Assembly (NCBI RefSeq): GCF_036226665.1
Contig: NZ_CP109007.1
Span: forward strand, 7,688,001 to 7,752,000
Source of the DNA: Streptomyces sp. NBC_00691
Lineage (GTDB): Bacteria > Actinomycetota > Actinomycetes > Streptomycetales > Streptomycetaceae
Length of the DNA: 64,000 nt
Reading direction: 5' to 3'
A model generated the notes under the pieces. It saw nothing but the letters and a program-made list of their open reading frames with translations, had not been told where the DNA came from and searched no databases. Each line of letters begins with the position of its first letter. Position 1 is the first letter of the stretch. Positions 52,301 through 61,549 of the stretch are shown here, in pieces. Position numbers and translations under genes: made by a program.

Positions 52301-55300
52301 GAAGCGCCCGTAGGCGTCCGCGTTCCGGATGTCCTCGGCGGTCTTGAGGCTGTCCTTGGGGAACACCACAGCGGGCCGTGGCCTGTCGTCGAGATAGCTG
52401 ATGTCGGCGGGGATCGCCTGGTGGACGAGGATGTCATCCGCCGCGTCCAGAGTGAGCCGGACCACGGATCCGGGGACGATGCCGTGTGTCACCCGCAGCC
52501 CGGAGAGCGCGAAGACCACACCCGGCCGCAGCTCGATCTGCAGCCCGCCGGAGTCGACCACCCCGAAGCACCCCTGCGGCCTGCGCCGCAGATGGCCGCG
52601 CAGGGTCTCGGTGCTGCGGGCCGGCGGCGACTTCGTGGACCCGTGCCAGTGGTTGGCCGACTGACCGGGGACCTCGTTGTGGTTCCCGAGGCGTACGAGC
52701 ATGCGTGCCCGCCCGCGGTACGCCGCGAGGCCCTCGGTCTTCGCGGCGCGGCGGAGGCAGCTCTCGCGGTGCGAGAAGTCGCGCCGGGGCACGACCACCG
52801 CGAGGGGGTCGCCCTCCTGATGGAGTTCCTCGGGCAGTCCGAACCGCAGCAGGAAGTCGTTGTGGGTCTCGTGGATGACCCCCGCCTCCAGGTAGAGCCG
52901 GTCGTGCTTGCGCAGCCCGGCCCCCCCGTCGGCCGTCGCGTACGGGGCGACCGTGGCGAAGCGCAGGGCCCGGCGGTGTCGGCCGATCGCCTCGGGAACG
53001 AGTCGGCCGAGCATGAGCCGGCGCTGCGAGCCCGACTCCAGGGACGCGAGCAGTGCCAGGGCGTCGCGCGCCTCGATGCGGGCGCTCACCGGCTGCTCCT
53101 TGGCGTGGGTGTCCTCCTCGGCGCCGCGGCCGAGCTCCCGTGTACGGGTGAGGACACGGTGCACGGTCACCCGGCCGCGGTCCCGGTCGACGGTCAGTTC
53201 GAGGAGGTGGACGACATCGGCCGTCGTCGCCTCCGTATGGACCTGCCACTCCACGCCCTTGGAGATGTCGGCCAGCTCGATGTGCACGACGAGTCCGCCG
53301 GAAGCCGTGTTCTCGTCGGCCAGGAAGGCCATCGCCTGGATGCGGTCGCCGTGGAAGAGCGCCAGACCGTCCGGGTCCAGCGGCTCTCCGCCGACCACGA
53401 GCGCCTCGACGGGGATGTCCACGAACCACCCGTGGCCGAACTCGAAGCGGGCGGCGAGGCCGGCGTCGTTCTCCTCGATCCCCACGTAGAACAGGGCCCC
53501 CCGGGTGTGCCGTGGTTCGCGGAAGTCGCAGCGGCGTCCGTCCGGCGTCGCGTACGGGACGAACGTCGTCATGAACTCGGCGACGGACAGGGGCGCGGCC
53601 CGCAGGAACGACCCCGCGTACCCGGCACCGTTCGGCACCGGCGAGGCCCGTACCAGCTCGGTCGGGTAGTTCCGGCCCCCCACCCAGGCCCACGGCTCGT
53701 CGAGCAGCTCGAGCCACGGCCGGTACACGCCCTCGGAGTCCGGCGCCGCGCAGACGGTCAGCTCCAGGTGGTCGTCGTCGACGAGCCGGCCGGTGAGGGC
53801 GAGATCGGGCAGTTCGAGGAGTTGCTGCCACGCGGCGGCAGGGTCCTGCACCTGTGGGACCCCCGCGGTCTCCCACGGACGTGCGGAGCCGACGGGCGAC
53901 AGGTCGAACCGCCGTCGCACGCGCACGTACCGGGTGTCGTCCACTCCCGTGGGGCCCGGTGGCGCGGGAGTTCTCACATCCCACACGTCCACGACCTCCT
54001 GTTCCACGTGGACAGGACGGAACTCGGTGACCAGCTCGATACCGGTGGTGTGGCCGACCCGGTAGGTGCCCTCGTGCTGCACCACGACCGGAAAGGAGCC
54101 GTCGTTCCGCTTCTTGCCGCCGCGCCGGGCACCGGCCCGGCCGCTCGTCCCGAGGCCGTCGTCGGCCGGCGCCGTCGCCAGACGGGGCCGCCCGGAGACG
54201 TCCTGCCGGACCAGGAGCGAGGTGCCGTCATTGCCGCGGGTGTGCCCGACCGCCTTCCAGTCGGATCCCGGCGTCTCCGCCCACTCCCACAGCGCCTCCA
54301 GGTGCAGCAGGCGTCGGTGCACCTGGAACACCCAGCCGTCGGGCGTCCGCGCCCCGACGAGGTGGTCGCCCACCGACGGCGCCTCGACGTCCAGGCAGCC
54401 CACCGGCAGCACGGCCACCGCGATGTGCGTGCCCAGGTCGAACCAGGCACGGACATGACCGCCCTCCTTCGTCCGGGCGACGACGAGGCCGTCGAGCGAC
54501 GGCGCGTCCAGCGGCGCCGGATCGCACGGCGGAACGCAATGGCTCGCCAGCTGCGCCGCCGACAGAGCCGTGGTGGGCTCCCGGCGGTGGTCCGCGTACG
54601 GCGGCACGGCATAGTCGGACGTGACGACGGCGCGGCGCGGAGAGGTGCGGGACAGGAACGGGAAGTGGCCGCTGAGGGTGAGCGACTCCGTGGTGATCCG
54701 CCCCCGCAGTCCCTCCTTCGTGGCCGCGGTGTTCACCGCGACGAAGGCCTTCCGCGTGGCCCAGACGAGGTCGACGACGGTGTGGGTGGGCACCTTCGAG
54801 AACCAGGCGTACAGCTCGGGAGTCGGCTTCTCCTCCCGGATGCCCTCCTCCTCGAAGGGCTGAACGGTCACCTCCGGCCGCCGCGCGGCCGTGTCGTCCC
54901 AGGACTCGACGCTGCACACCACGTGCGAGGTCCTGGGGGTCGCACCGACGAACTCGGCCCTGACCCACGAGGGGAAGCCCTCGACGGCGGGCACGTCGAT
55001 CCGCCACTCCGGACGCCCGGCGGCGTCGGAGCGGAGGAACGCCTCCTCATGGGCGGGCCGGTCCCTCGTCTGGTCCTCGTCCTCGTCCCCTGCCGGGTCG
55101 CGAGGACCGTTCACATGGTCGAAGATCCCCAGCCACTGCACATTGCGCCGGTCGAACGGCCGCTCGGGCGCCAGGCGGAGCCGGTTCTCCCCGGGACGGA
55201 ACTCGGCGTGGAGGATCAGCCCGGCCGGCGCCGCCAGGCACTCCTCCTCGACGCGCCCCCGGTCCTCGGGGTCCCAGGCGGACGGCCCCAGGACGTAGCA

Positions 55301-58300
55301 GCGCCCGGGCTCGGTGACGAACCGCCGGGCCGTTCCGAAGCCGGACCTCTCGTTGGCGACCCCGGACAGCACCAGGCGCACCGGCGTCGCCCGGCCGCCG
55401 TCCGCGGCGCCGGCCGCGACGGCCAGCTCCGGCAGACCCGCGTCGACGGGTACCCAGTGGTTGAGTTCCCGGTGCCATCGGACCAGGGTCTCGGAGGGCC
55501 GGGCGGTCGTCCCCCGGTCGCCGAAGGCCCGCGAGAGGTCAGGGTCCCACCGGCGGCGGGCCATGACGTCCTTCTCGCCGCCTCCACGGGGATACGCGTC
55601 GGTGGCGACGCCGTCGACGGTGAGCGCGAGCCAGGGGAAGCCCTCCGTGCGGGCGAGTTCCGCCTCGCGTACCTCTCCGTCGTGCTGGGGCAGCGGTGCG
55701 AGCCGGGTGACGCTCCACGACTTCGGGTCGGCGGGGGCCCCGAGCCGGACTGCCACCGGCTCCCCGAGCTCCCAGTTCCTCGTCTCGTGCGCCTCCAGGC
55801 GGACCTGCGCGAGCTGGTCCATGCCGCAATTGACCTGGAGGGTGGGCTGATTGCCGCGACGGGGCGGCGAGGAGACGAAGCCGAGCACATAGGCGCCCTG
55901 TTCATGGGGACGGACACCGGGACCGTCCCGGAACAGGTCGTGCACGTACGGTCGCGCCGACCGCGACATCCCGACGCCGCTGTTCTCGTTCCGCCGGTAC
56001 TCGACGATCTCCCCGGCGTGCCGGGCCCGGACGACCGCCTCGACGAACCGGCGGTCCCCGTCGGACCGGCCCGACGGCTGCCGGGACGCCGGGAGACGGG
56101 CGGGGCGCTGTGTACGGTTCCACAGGGAGGACATCACCTCGTCGAGCGTCATCCCCTGCCCCTGGAGCTCCTCCGCCGCCGTCGCCCGCAGGAACCGGAC
56201 CAGCGCCGCCTCGGTGCCCCGGCCGGAGACCTGGCTGAGGTACGTCGACCACGGGCTCCCGTGCGTCACGACCGGAGGGTTCCCGCCCCACTTGTGGTAG
56301 ACCGCCCGCAGCGTCCGCACCCGGAGCCGGTTCGCCATCTCCGGCGGCAGCCCGTGGGCCGTCAGCTCCTCGAACAGCCGGTCGTAGTAGAACTGGGCGG
56401 CACCGCTCAGATCGACGATCACGTCCACCACGTGTTCGAGGACCTGCATCAGCCGCTCCTGCGAACCGGCGCTGCCGGTCGGCGAGCGGAACATGTCGAA
56501 CATCCGGGCGCGCACGTAACGCGGCAGGTGTGCCGCCGTGTTGAGGGACGTGACCCGGCCGCTCCATTCGGAGACCCAGTCCTGGAACGCGCCCTCGTCG
56601 CCGAGATCGGGCCGTCCCAGCAGCGCCGCGAGCCGTAGCGTCCCGACCGTGACCGGGGTGATGGCGTACTTGTCGGTCTCCGTGAGGAAGTCGGTCACGC
56701 CCTGGGCCATCTCCCGCCACTCCTCGACGGAGAAGGAGTCGCGGCTCGGGTCGACAGGGCCGCTGAGGGCCAGCGCGCCGGGGGCCAGGTGCGTGAGGAG
56801 CACCCCGTCGCCGGTCCGGGGGCCCTCCGGCGTCCAGTCCCAGCGCAGCACGTCGTAGCGGGAGTGCGCGTGGAGGTCGCGATGCAACTGGGTCGCGCGG
56901 ATCGCCCGCGCGGAGTGGCGGAGTGTCTCCCGCTCCCGGATCAGCGAGAGCAGGGTGTCGGCCGGAGGCCGGTCACCGGTGAACCACCGTCCGCCGGCCT
57001 CGGTCCGGTGCGGCCCGGTGCCTCCCGCCGACGCCTCCTGCGCCCAGTGCAGGGCCACACCACGCGCGCCCCAGTCCGGCAGCGGGGGATACGGAGGGCT
57101 GCTCGGCGGACCGGCGAGCGCGGCCACCACCCGCACGATCTCGGCCGGATGGACCCCGGCGCGCGCCCCCTTGCCGATCGAGTCGGCGACGCTCGCCGTG
57201 TGCAGGAGGAGGGAGGACAGATGGCCGGCGTACAGCTGGGCCTGGTGCGGCTTGCCGTGGACGACGTCCATCAGCGCGCTGAACGTCCGGTACAGGGTGT
57301 CGCGCACATGGACGAGCAGCACCAGGAGGTGGTCCCGGTGCCCGCTCGCGCCGCCCTCCGCCGTGCGGCAGGCCTCGTCGGGCGCGGCGCCGGTGAGCAG
57401 TCGGCCCGCGATCAGCCCCGCGCCGAGCAGACGCACCAGTTGTTCGGGCTGATCGCCCCAGAGCTTCGGAGTCGGCGCCTGAGTCGCCGGAGCCGCCTGA
57501 GTCGCCTGGGCGGCCGTGCCGGGCCGGTGGCGCGGCGCCTTGGGCGGGGACGGCGGAGTGTGGTGGAGGAGCCAGGGCGACCACAGCCATGCCGCCGTGC
57601 CCGCGTCGGTCTCCCCGGCCGGACCGGTCGTGAACAGGGGGGTGGGGTTCTGGCCGGCGGGATAACGCAGGGACGACAACCGGTAGGTGTGCCGGAGGAC
57701 GAAGTCGTACGAGCGGTAGGGCAGCGTCACCGTCGGGCTCGCGTGCGCGCGGTGCCGCGCGCCCGGATCACCCGTGCGTCCGGACGGATCGGGCGCCTGC
57801 CACCACCGTGCCAGCCGCTCCACGGTCGGCCGCGGGGCGTACTCGGCCGCGACGGACCACAGCGCCGACTGCCAGAGGACCGACGGCATGGCGGAGTCCC
57901 GGGCGGAGCCCACCCCGCCGAGCCGCCGGTACGCCAGCTCCCGCGCCTCGCAGTCCGTCGGCGGCAGCAGGCCGTCGTCGGTCCACGCCTTGAGCCAGCC
58001 GAAGAGGGACTCACCAGTCAACGCCTCGTGCTCCACGGCGTCCAGGGTGCCGCTCCCACGCGACGCATCCGGTCCCGCGATCCCGCCGGACAGGGCGAAG
58101 GAGACCCGGGCCGCGGTCGCCAGGAGATCGGGCTCCATGTCGAACGCCCCGCGTGACACCACCGCGAGCGCTGTCCGAATCCTGTCGGTCGCTTCCGGCC
58201 GTACCATCGCCACCGTCTCGGCCGCCTGGAGCAGCGCCAGCCGACCGTGGTCGCCGCGGAGCGCCGCCTCGATCAGGGACGGGCGCTCGTCGAGGAGTTC

Positions 58301-58801
58301 ACCGACGGCCCGAGGGTCACGGCCGGCCAGGAACCGGGCGATCACCAGGGCCGTCGTCGGGGCCAGTTGCTCGACGAGATCGTGGTACGGGACGATCGAG
58401 GTGTCGGCCTCGGCCGTGCTGTCGCCCGCGTCGTCGAGGAGTTCGCCCAGTGCCACCACGGCCAGTGCGACCTCAGGGCCGGCGGAAGCGCGCAAGGCGG
58501 CGCCCAGGCGGGCCCGCAGGTGTTCCGGGGCCACGGACGCGATGCTCCGGTAGTAGGCCGCCGCCCGCGCGGCCACCTCGGTCACACCTGCGAACCGCCG
58601 CTGAGCGGACAGGACATGGGGGAGGGCGTAGAGCGCGGTGACCGTCCCCGCACGGGCGAGGCCCTCCACCGCCAGGGAGACGATCTCCTCGGACCGGTCC
58701 GTCTCCACCGGCTCCTGGAGGGCGGCCAGGAGGTCGAGCTGTATCGCGGCAGACTGTGGGGGCAGCCCCAACGCGGCGCAGAAATACCAGTGTTCGAGCA
58801 T
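49385..58801 (-). CDS. Giant 3138-residue protein of unknown family, downstream of a CHAT protease gene
   Basis: The ATG at 58801 has AAGGGG six bases upstream; the frame extends to 58888 without a better start. The first 300 residues are helix-rich with an alpha-solenoid feel (AIQLDLLAALQ, VALAVVALGELLDDA). From about residue 1000 onward the sequence is beta-rich, with many segments of the form G-D/S-x-V plus hydrophobics (PSVGDHLVGARTPDGWVFQVH, PGSVVRLTLDAADDILVH, APGDLLYGHVDGGV, RAGDVVLLAADAAGGGLRVAG, TPGQLVRVTVVGEG). These hint at tandem OB/S1-like or beta-barrel units. I see no P-loop, signal peptide, membrane helix or protease motif. It starts 122 bp after the CHAT gene on the same strand and is probably in its operon. 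Confidence 0.93.
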   Translation of the reverse strand: MLEHWYFCAALGLPPQSAAIQLDLLAALQEPVETDRSEEIVSLAVEGLARAGTVTALYALPHVLSAQRRFAGVTEVAARAAAYYRSIASVAPEHLRARLGAALRASAGPEVALAVVALGELLDDAGDSTAEADTSIVPYHDLVEQLAPTTALVIARFLAGRDPRAVGELLDERPSLIEAALRGDHGRLALLQAAETVAMVRPEATDRIRTALAVVSRGAFDMEPDLLATAARVSFALSGGIAGPDASRGSGTLDAVEHEALTGESLFGWLKAWTDDGLLPPTDCEARELAYRRLGGVGSARDSAMPSVLWQSALWSVAAEYAPRPTVERLARWWQAPDPSGRTGDPGARHRAHASPTVTLPYRSYDFVLRHTYRLSSLRYPAGQNPTPLFTTGPAGETDAGTAAWLWSPWLLHHTPPSPPKAPRHRPGTAAQATQAAPATQAPTPKLWGDQPEQLVRLLGAGLIAGRLLTGAAPDEACRTAEGGASGHRDHLLVLLVHVRDTLYRTFSALMDVVHGKPHQAQLYAGHLSSLLLHTASVADSIGKGARAGVHPAEIVRVVAALAGPPSSPPYPPLPDWGARGVALHWAQEASAGGTGPHRTEAGGRWFTGDRPPADTLLSLIRERETLRHSARAIRATQLHRDLHAHSRYDVLRWDWTPEGPRTGDGVLLTHLAPGALALSGPVDPSRDSFSVEEWREMAQGVTDFLTETDKYAITPVTVGTLRLAALLGRPDLGDEGAFQDWVSEWSGRVTSLNTAAHLPRYVRARMFDMFRSPTGSAGSQERLMQVLEHVVDVIVDLSGAAQFYYDRLFEELTAHGLPPEMANRLRVRTLRAVYHKWGGNPPVVTHGSPWSTYLSQVSGRGTEAALVRFLRATAAEELQGQGMTLDEVMSSLWNRTQRPARLPASRQPSGRSDGDRRFVEAVVRARHAGEIVEYRRNENSGVGMSRSARPYVHDLFRDGPGVRPHEQGAYVLGFVSSPPRRGNQPTLQVNCGMDQLAQVRLEAHETRNWELGEPVAVRLGAPADPKSWSVTRLAPLPQHDGEVREAELARTEGFPWLALTVDGVATDAYPRGGGEKDVMARRRWDPDLSRAFGDRGTTARPSETLVRWHRELNHWVPVDAGLPELAVAAGAADGGRATPVRLVLSGVANERSGFGTARRFVTEPGRCYVLGPSAWDPEDRGRVEEECLAAPAGLILHAEFRPGENRLRLAPERPFDRRNVQWLGIFDHVNGPRDPAGDEDEDQTRDRPAHEEAFLRSDAAGRPEWRIDVPAVEGFPSWVRAEFVGATPRTSHVVCSVESWDDTAARRPEVTVQPFEEEGIREEKPTPELYAWFSKVPTHTVVDLVWATRKAFVAVNTAATKEGLRGRITTESLTLSGHFPFLSRTSPRRAVVTSDYAVPPYADHRREPTTALSAAQLASHCVPPCDPAPLDAPSLDGLVVARTKEGGHVRAWFDLGTHIAVAVLPVGCLDVEAPSVGDHLVGARTPDGWVFQVHRRLLHLEALWEWAETPGSDWKAVGHTRGNDGTSLLVRQDVSGRPRLATAPADDGLGTSGRAGARRGGKKRNDGSFPVVVQHEGTYRVGHTTGIELVTEFRPVHVEQEVVDVWDVRTPAPPGPTGVDDTRYVRVRRRFDLSPVGSARPWETAGVPQVQDPAAAWQQLLELPDLALTGRLVDDDHLELTVCAAPDSEGVYRPWLELLDEPWAWVGGRNYPTELVRASPVPNGAGYAGSFLRAAPLSVAEFMTTFVPYATPDGRRCDFREPRHTRGALFYVGIEENDAGLAARFEFGHGWFVDIPVEALVVGGEPLDPDGLALFHGDRIQAMAFLADENTASGGLVVHIELADISKGVEWQVHTEATTADVVHLLELTVDRDRGRVTVHRVLTRTRELGRGAEEDTHAKEQPVSARIEARDALALLASLESGSQRRLMLGRLVPEAIGRHRRALRFATVAPYATADGGAGLRKHDRLYLEAGVIHETHNDFLLRFGLPEELHQEGDPLAVVVPRRDFSHRESCLRRAAKTEGLAAYRGRARMLVRLGNHNEVPGQSANHWHGSTKSPPARSTETLRGHLRRRPQGCFGVVDSGGLQIELRPGVVFALSGLRVTHGIVPGSVVRLTLDAADDILVHQAIPADISYLDDRPRPAVVFPKDSLKTAEDIRNADAYGRFTVAGLPGLSATAQRGTGAALLHTEHPKIAGVIRKALPRAQTQLVPMDDPRAGILAFDADAPTEGVLVRPVGVPTGPEPVAARRVAWAQLSFQDAPARQIAEACEKGGWRYHDSRTQTWPTNGDAPHRRGLPATARAVAEPVFFSPKGAGWTLRHDSNSLRQHGFPATELLEETFQDLSGGRRTLWAVARTEGRSVWLELTPGRVAEVRGELVRFSDGHSLADLDWSRLAPGDLLYGHVDGGVNECGHLVLEDWQPGLRGSLRPRGRSRVLLPVTRTDDVAGALHLGEGEAEFPYPAERELIERCPVGSSAWLDQANDVIPATPDSVRAGDVVLLAADAAGGGLRVAGLQRARVQLAPLAKDHWFHTQWLRDDLAAAAGTGSTVLQQLGVLPVTVEAVEDGPEPVVTVSRRHQPGGVWPDGTVLARPVADLGNGFVVMHNGAALVRVHVETLLPGLPPEATAATATALVADRRLLRLHWDRSTRTLRSGLPTGGTGLDETVVQALFAVDGPDGDCLGVLCRDERSQALCWLPARDAAWTTGVPGELLATRLRAARQLTVLRRDRCQVSLVHHPLVAREYENLTPGQLVRVTVVGEGAAATKHSANPLLVAVAPLGLLAQYARGRTVRGPGDDMMAEVARLERIADRGIVRLVEPGFRRTVVDLPEWLCERLKKLSLRTFAERPRPVKDLVPIWFGKYRNAYRAGIEGEPTPTGTSAGRKVIWSLGALEHASGEEHVEARRTATAAVAEWLCSDVGRPIVLQEDAAVDLAPVLAACRIGAMLPPGAGQLPYGWQAFLLARVGDRAVCSLHTESLVTEWLTRPERHVLDGDWRRLRSLYLTRELSFGQVASVEDFARAVMERPAGMPQSETGRVGRALLAAVGRLPSAEHLVQDAPLLHRLARLGVSLTPPAGSAVPRWQPTREQYLVLQSVFQAVVPTGLPITLLPAHVPLPETGARYGETLLKEAAAHLMRP

Positions 58802-58923
58802 GGGCGTCCCCTTGCCTGCGGTTCCCGGCCACGTTGCCAGGAGGAAAGAGCGAGTGGACCAGCATACGAAGAGGATCGGACGAATCAACGGATTCTCGCC
58901 AACTGAACGTCGTCACAAGCCCC

Positions 58924-61482
58924 TCAGCAGCGTTCCCGCCCCCGGGGCAGCGGAGGGAACAGCGCCTCCTGGTACGCGGTGAGCTGGACCTCCAGCTCCC
59001 TGTCAGCGGCCTCCGGACCGGGACCGGCCGAGGGGACGAGCCCGAGGACGCGGCGGGGGGCCTCACGCAGGCCGTACAGCCAGCGGGCGGTCGCCTCGGT
59101 CAGCGGGCGTCTGGCCAGCAGCGCCCACGTCCCTCTCCACCTGCCGGCCGGATCCAGCCGCCCCGGGTCGATGCCGTCGAGCACGCGGGCACGGTCCAGT
59201 GCCACGACGACGTCGGGAAGGGCGAGATCCCTGCCGAGGATCGTCGCCGGTCCCCGTTCCGCCGTCGCGACGGCTTCGACGACTTCCGGGGGCGCCTCCG
59301 CCAGCCACTCCCCGAAGGCGTCGGTGTCCGTGTGCCCGGCGCGCAGCAGCCCCAGGACGACCGTGCCCACGAACGCGTGCCCCCGGTCCAGGGCGCCGAC
59401 CTCGTCCGGGAACGGCAGCCGCTCTCCGGCGGCTCGCAGCCACCGGTCCAGGTCGTCGTCACGACACGCCGCCAGCCGGAGCGAAAGACCCCGCGTCGGC
59501 CGCGAACGCGCGGACGCGTAGGCCTCCAGCAGCGGGTGGTACAGCGTCGGCCAGTAGTGCCGGACGACGGCGAGGACACCCCGCTCCTCCCGCGGACCGC
59601 CCCACGCGGCCTCCGCGTTGAGTTCCTCGACGACGGCCAGGGGGGCGACCTCGAAGACGGGCCCCGGCCGTCCCCTCTCGTCCGCGTCCCGTGCCCAGGC
59701 GAGAACATCGCTCGCACCCCGGGCTGAGGTGTCGGAGCCCGTGCTCGCCATCAGCGGGCGACGCGGCCGTGGGGCCGTGCCGGACACCGCGGCCGGGGGG
59801 ACGGGAGCCCGGAGCAGGTATTCGTCCAGGCCGAGAGCGCGCGCCAGCTCCTCGGCGGCGTCCCGTACCCGCGCGGGGTCCTCGTCCCTGATCTGCAGGA
59901 CCACCACGCGCAGGTCCCAGCCGAACCGGTACAACCGGTCGAGCTCCTGGCGGAAGCCGGCATGAGGAACGGCGCCGTCGACGCGCAGGACGAGCCCCAC
60001 GCCTCGGTCGCCGCCGGGCACCGGCCGCTCGTACGCGGGCGAGACGCGGGCCCGGAGCTCCGACTCCGTGAGGGGCAGCCGGCCGGCCGTGACGTCGTGG
60101 ACGTACCAACGGCGTGGTGCCTCGCCGGAGAGGCCCGCCGCGTTGCGGGCCCGCACCAGCAGCCGTTCCGCATCCTGCATGAGCCGGGGCAGATCGTCGG
60201 CCGTGGGATCGGCCAGGACGTCGAGCACGGGCCGCGCGAAGAGACACCACCGGGCGTCCAGGTGCACCCGGTGCCGTTCATCCGGTTCGGGCGCCCAGGC
60301 TCCCTCTCCGAGGGGCAGACGGTGGGCCACGGGCGCCCGCCGCGCGTCCCGCAGCCCGGGAAGCAGCTCGACGGCGAGCTCGCGGGCGTCGTGCCGGGTG
60401 AAGAGCACCGGCACGGCGGCGGCTCCTTCGAGGCGTGCCCGGCCCTCGAGGAGCGCGCGGTCGATCTCCTCCCCCCGGGTCAGCGCCGAGAAGAAGGCCC
60501 CGGCGAACTCCGCCGCCTGACCATGACTCACCTGGCCCATCACCGCGACGACATGGGGCACCCCGGCTCGCACGAGCCGCCGGGCCGCCGACTGGTCGGG
60601 CTGCTCCCCGTTGGCCGACACCGCCGAGTCACATGCCATGAGCACCGCGAGCCGGACGCCGGCCTCGAGCAGCCAGCCGGCCAGGGTGTCCACGTCCAGG
60701 CATTCCGGACCGTCACCGGCCTCCGCGCTCATCACGAGCCCGGAGGCCACATGATGACCACCGAAGTAGAAGACCTGCGTCCCCTCGGACAGCGCCTGCC
60801 GGAGCGCCTCCGATGTCGCCGGAGCGTCCACGACGCGCGCCGAGAGCCGTGAACCGTCCACCACGCGCCGGACGATCAGGCCGTCGGCGCCGCCCGGCGT
60901 CCCCGGAGGGGGCCCGTGCAGCGTCACCGGCTCGTCGAGGCCGCCGGCGGTGATCTCGCCCTGGACGGCCGTCGCGTCGGCGATCGTCACCTTCCCGACC
61001 GTGACGGGGGTCGACGCGGGCACCGGGGTGGTGGCCACGACGTCACGGACGAGAGCGAACGAGGGATGGACTCCCAGCGGGCAGCCGCCGTCCGCGGGCG
61101 GCGTCGAGGGCTCCGCCGCCCAGTCGTGCCATTCGGCGCGCGAGGCCTTCGCCGAGGGGACGGGGACCGCTTCCCAGCGCAGGCCGGCCAGGTCACGGGA
61201 GCCGTCGTCGGGAGTGACCACCCGGAGCCGCGCGTACCGCCCGCCCATCTCCTCGGCACGCCTCGCGAGGTGCCCGCGCACCGGCGGAGGCAGCAGAACG
61301 TCCCCCAGCATCCCGGTCACCGCGGGGAGGACGGGCCGTGCCCAGGGCACGAACATCCCCCGACGCACACGGACCGGCGGCGCGGCCTCGTGGAGGGGCT
61401 CGCCCCGGTCGTCGAGGACGACCGCGGTGACCCCGTCGCCCTGCCACGACAGTCGAACGACGATGTCCTGATCCCGGTCCAT
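58924..61482 (-). CDS. CHAT-domain (caspase-like) protease, operon partner of the giant gene
   Basis: 852 residues. CHAT proteases are clan CD cysteine peptidases with a His-Cys dyad. Here the His is in VFYFGGHHVASG (near residue 241) and the Cys in LAVLMACDSAVSANG (near 285), followed by ARRLVRAGVPHVVAVMGQV and FFSALTRGEEIDRALLEGR, the usual CHAT ending. The N-terminal 140 residues are beta-rich, with RYARLRVVT resembling the lead-in of CHAT proteins. Residues 420-850 are an uncharacterised region with VRDAAEELARALGLDEYLLRA. It is divergent from a second CHAT gene. Confidence 0.92.
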   Translation of the reverse strand: MDRDQDIVVRLSWQGDGVTAVVLDDRGEPLHEAAPPVRVRRGMFVPWARPVLPAVTGMLGDVLLPPPVRGHLARRAEEMGGRYARLRVVTPDDGSRDLAGLRWEAVPVPSAKASRAEWHDWAAEPSTPPADGGCPLGVHPSFALVRDVVATTPVPASTPVTVGKVTIADATAVQGEITAGGLDEPVTLHGPPPGTPGGADGLIVRRVVDGSRLSARVVDAPATSEALRQALSEGTQVFYFGGHHVASGLVMSAEAGDGPECLDVDTLAGWLLEAGVRLAVLMACDSAVSANGEQPDQSAARRLVRAGVPHVVAVMGQVSHGQAAEFAGAFFSALTRGEEIDRALLEGRARLEGAAAVPVLFTRHDARELAVELLPGLRDARRAPVAHRLPLGEGAWAPEPDERHRVHLDARWCLFARPVLDVLADPTADDLPRLMQDAERLLVRARNAAGLSGEAPRRWYVHDVTAGRLPLTESELRARVSPAYERPVPGGDRGVGLVLRVDGAVPHAGFRQELDRLYRFGWDLRVVVLQIRDEDPARVRDAAEELARALGLDEYLLRAPVPPAAVSGTAPRPRRPLMASTGSDTSARGASDVLAWARDADERGRPGPVFEVAPLAVVEELNAEAAWGGPREERGVLAVVRHYWPTLYHPLLEAYASARSRPTRGLSLRLAACRDDDLDRWLRAAGERLPFPDEVGALDRGHAFVGTVVLGLLRAGHTDTDAFGEWLAEAPPEVVEAVATAERGPATILGRDLALPDVVVALDRARVLDGIDPGRLDPAGRWRGTWALLARRPLTEATARWLYGLREAPRRVLGLVPSAGPGPEAADRELEVQLTAYQEALFPPLPRGRERC

Positions 61483-61549
61483 GGTTGGCCCCCGTTCCCC
61501 GGCCTGCCCCAGAATGCCACCACCAGTCGGAGGCGAGGGGCGATCGGGC
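61483..61549. promoter_or_regulatory. 67-bp divergent intergenic region between two CHAT genes
   Basis: The starts of the two opposed CHAT genes are so close that their promoters must overlap each other or lie within coding sequence, and a single regulator could control both. I find no clear -35/-10 pair. Confidence 0.45.

Noticed and set aside
49400..56638. Plus-strand open frame of 2412 codons opposite the giant gene
   Set aside because: The minus-strand frame is longer, has a ribosome site and balanced composition; this one is Arg/Gly/Pro-rich and begins without a plausible start region.
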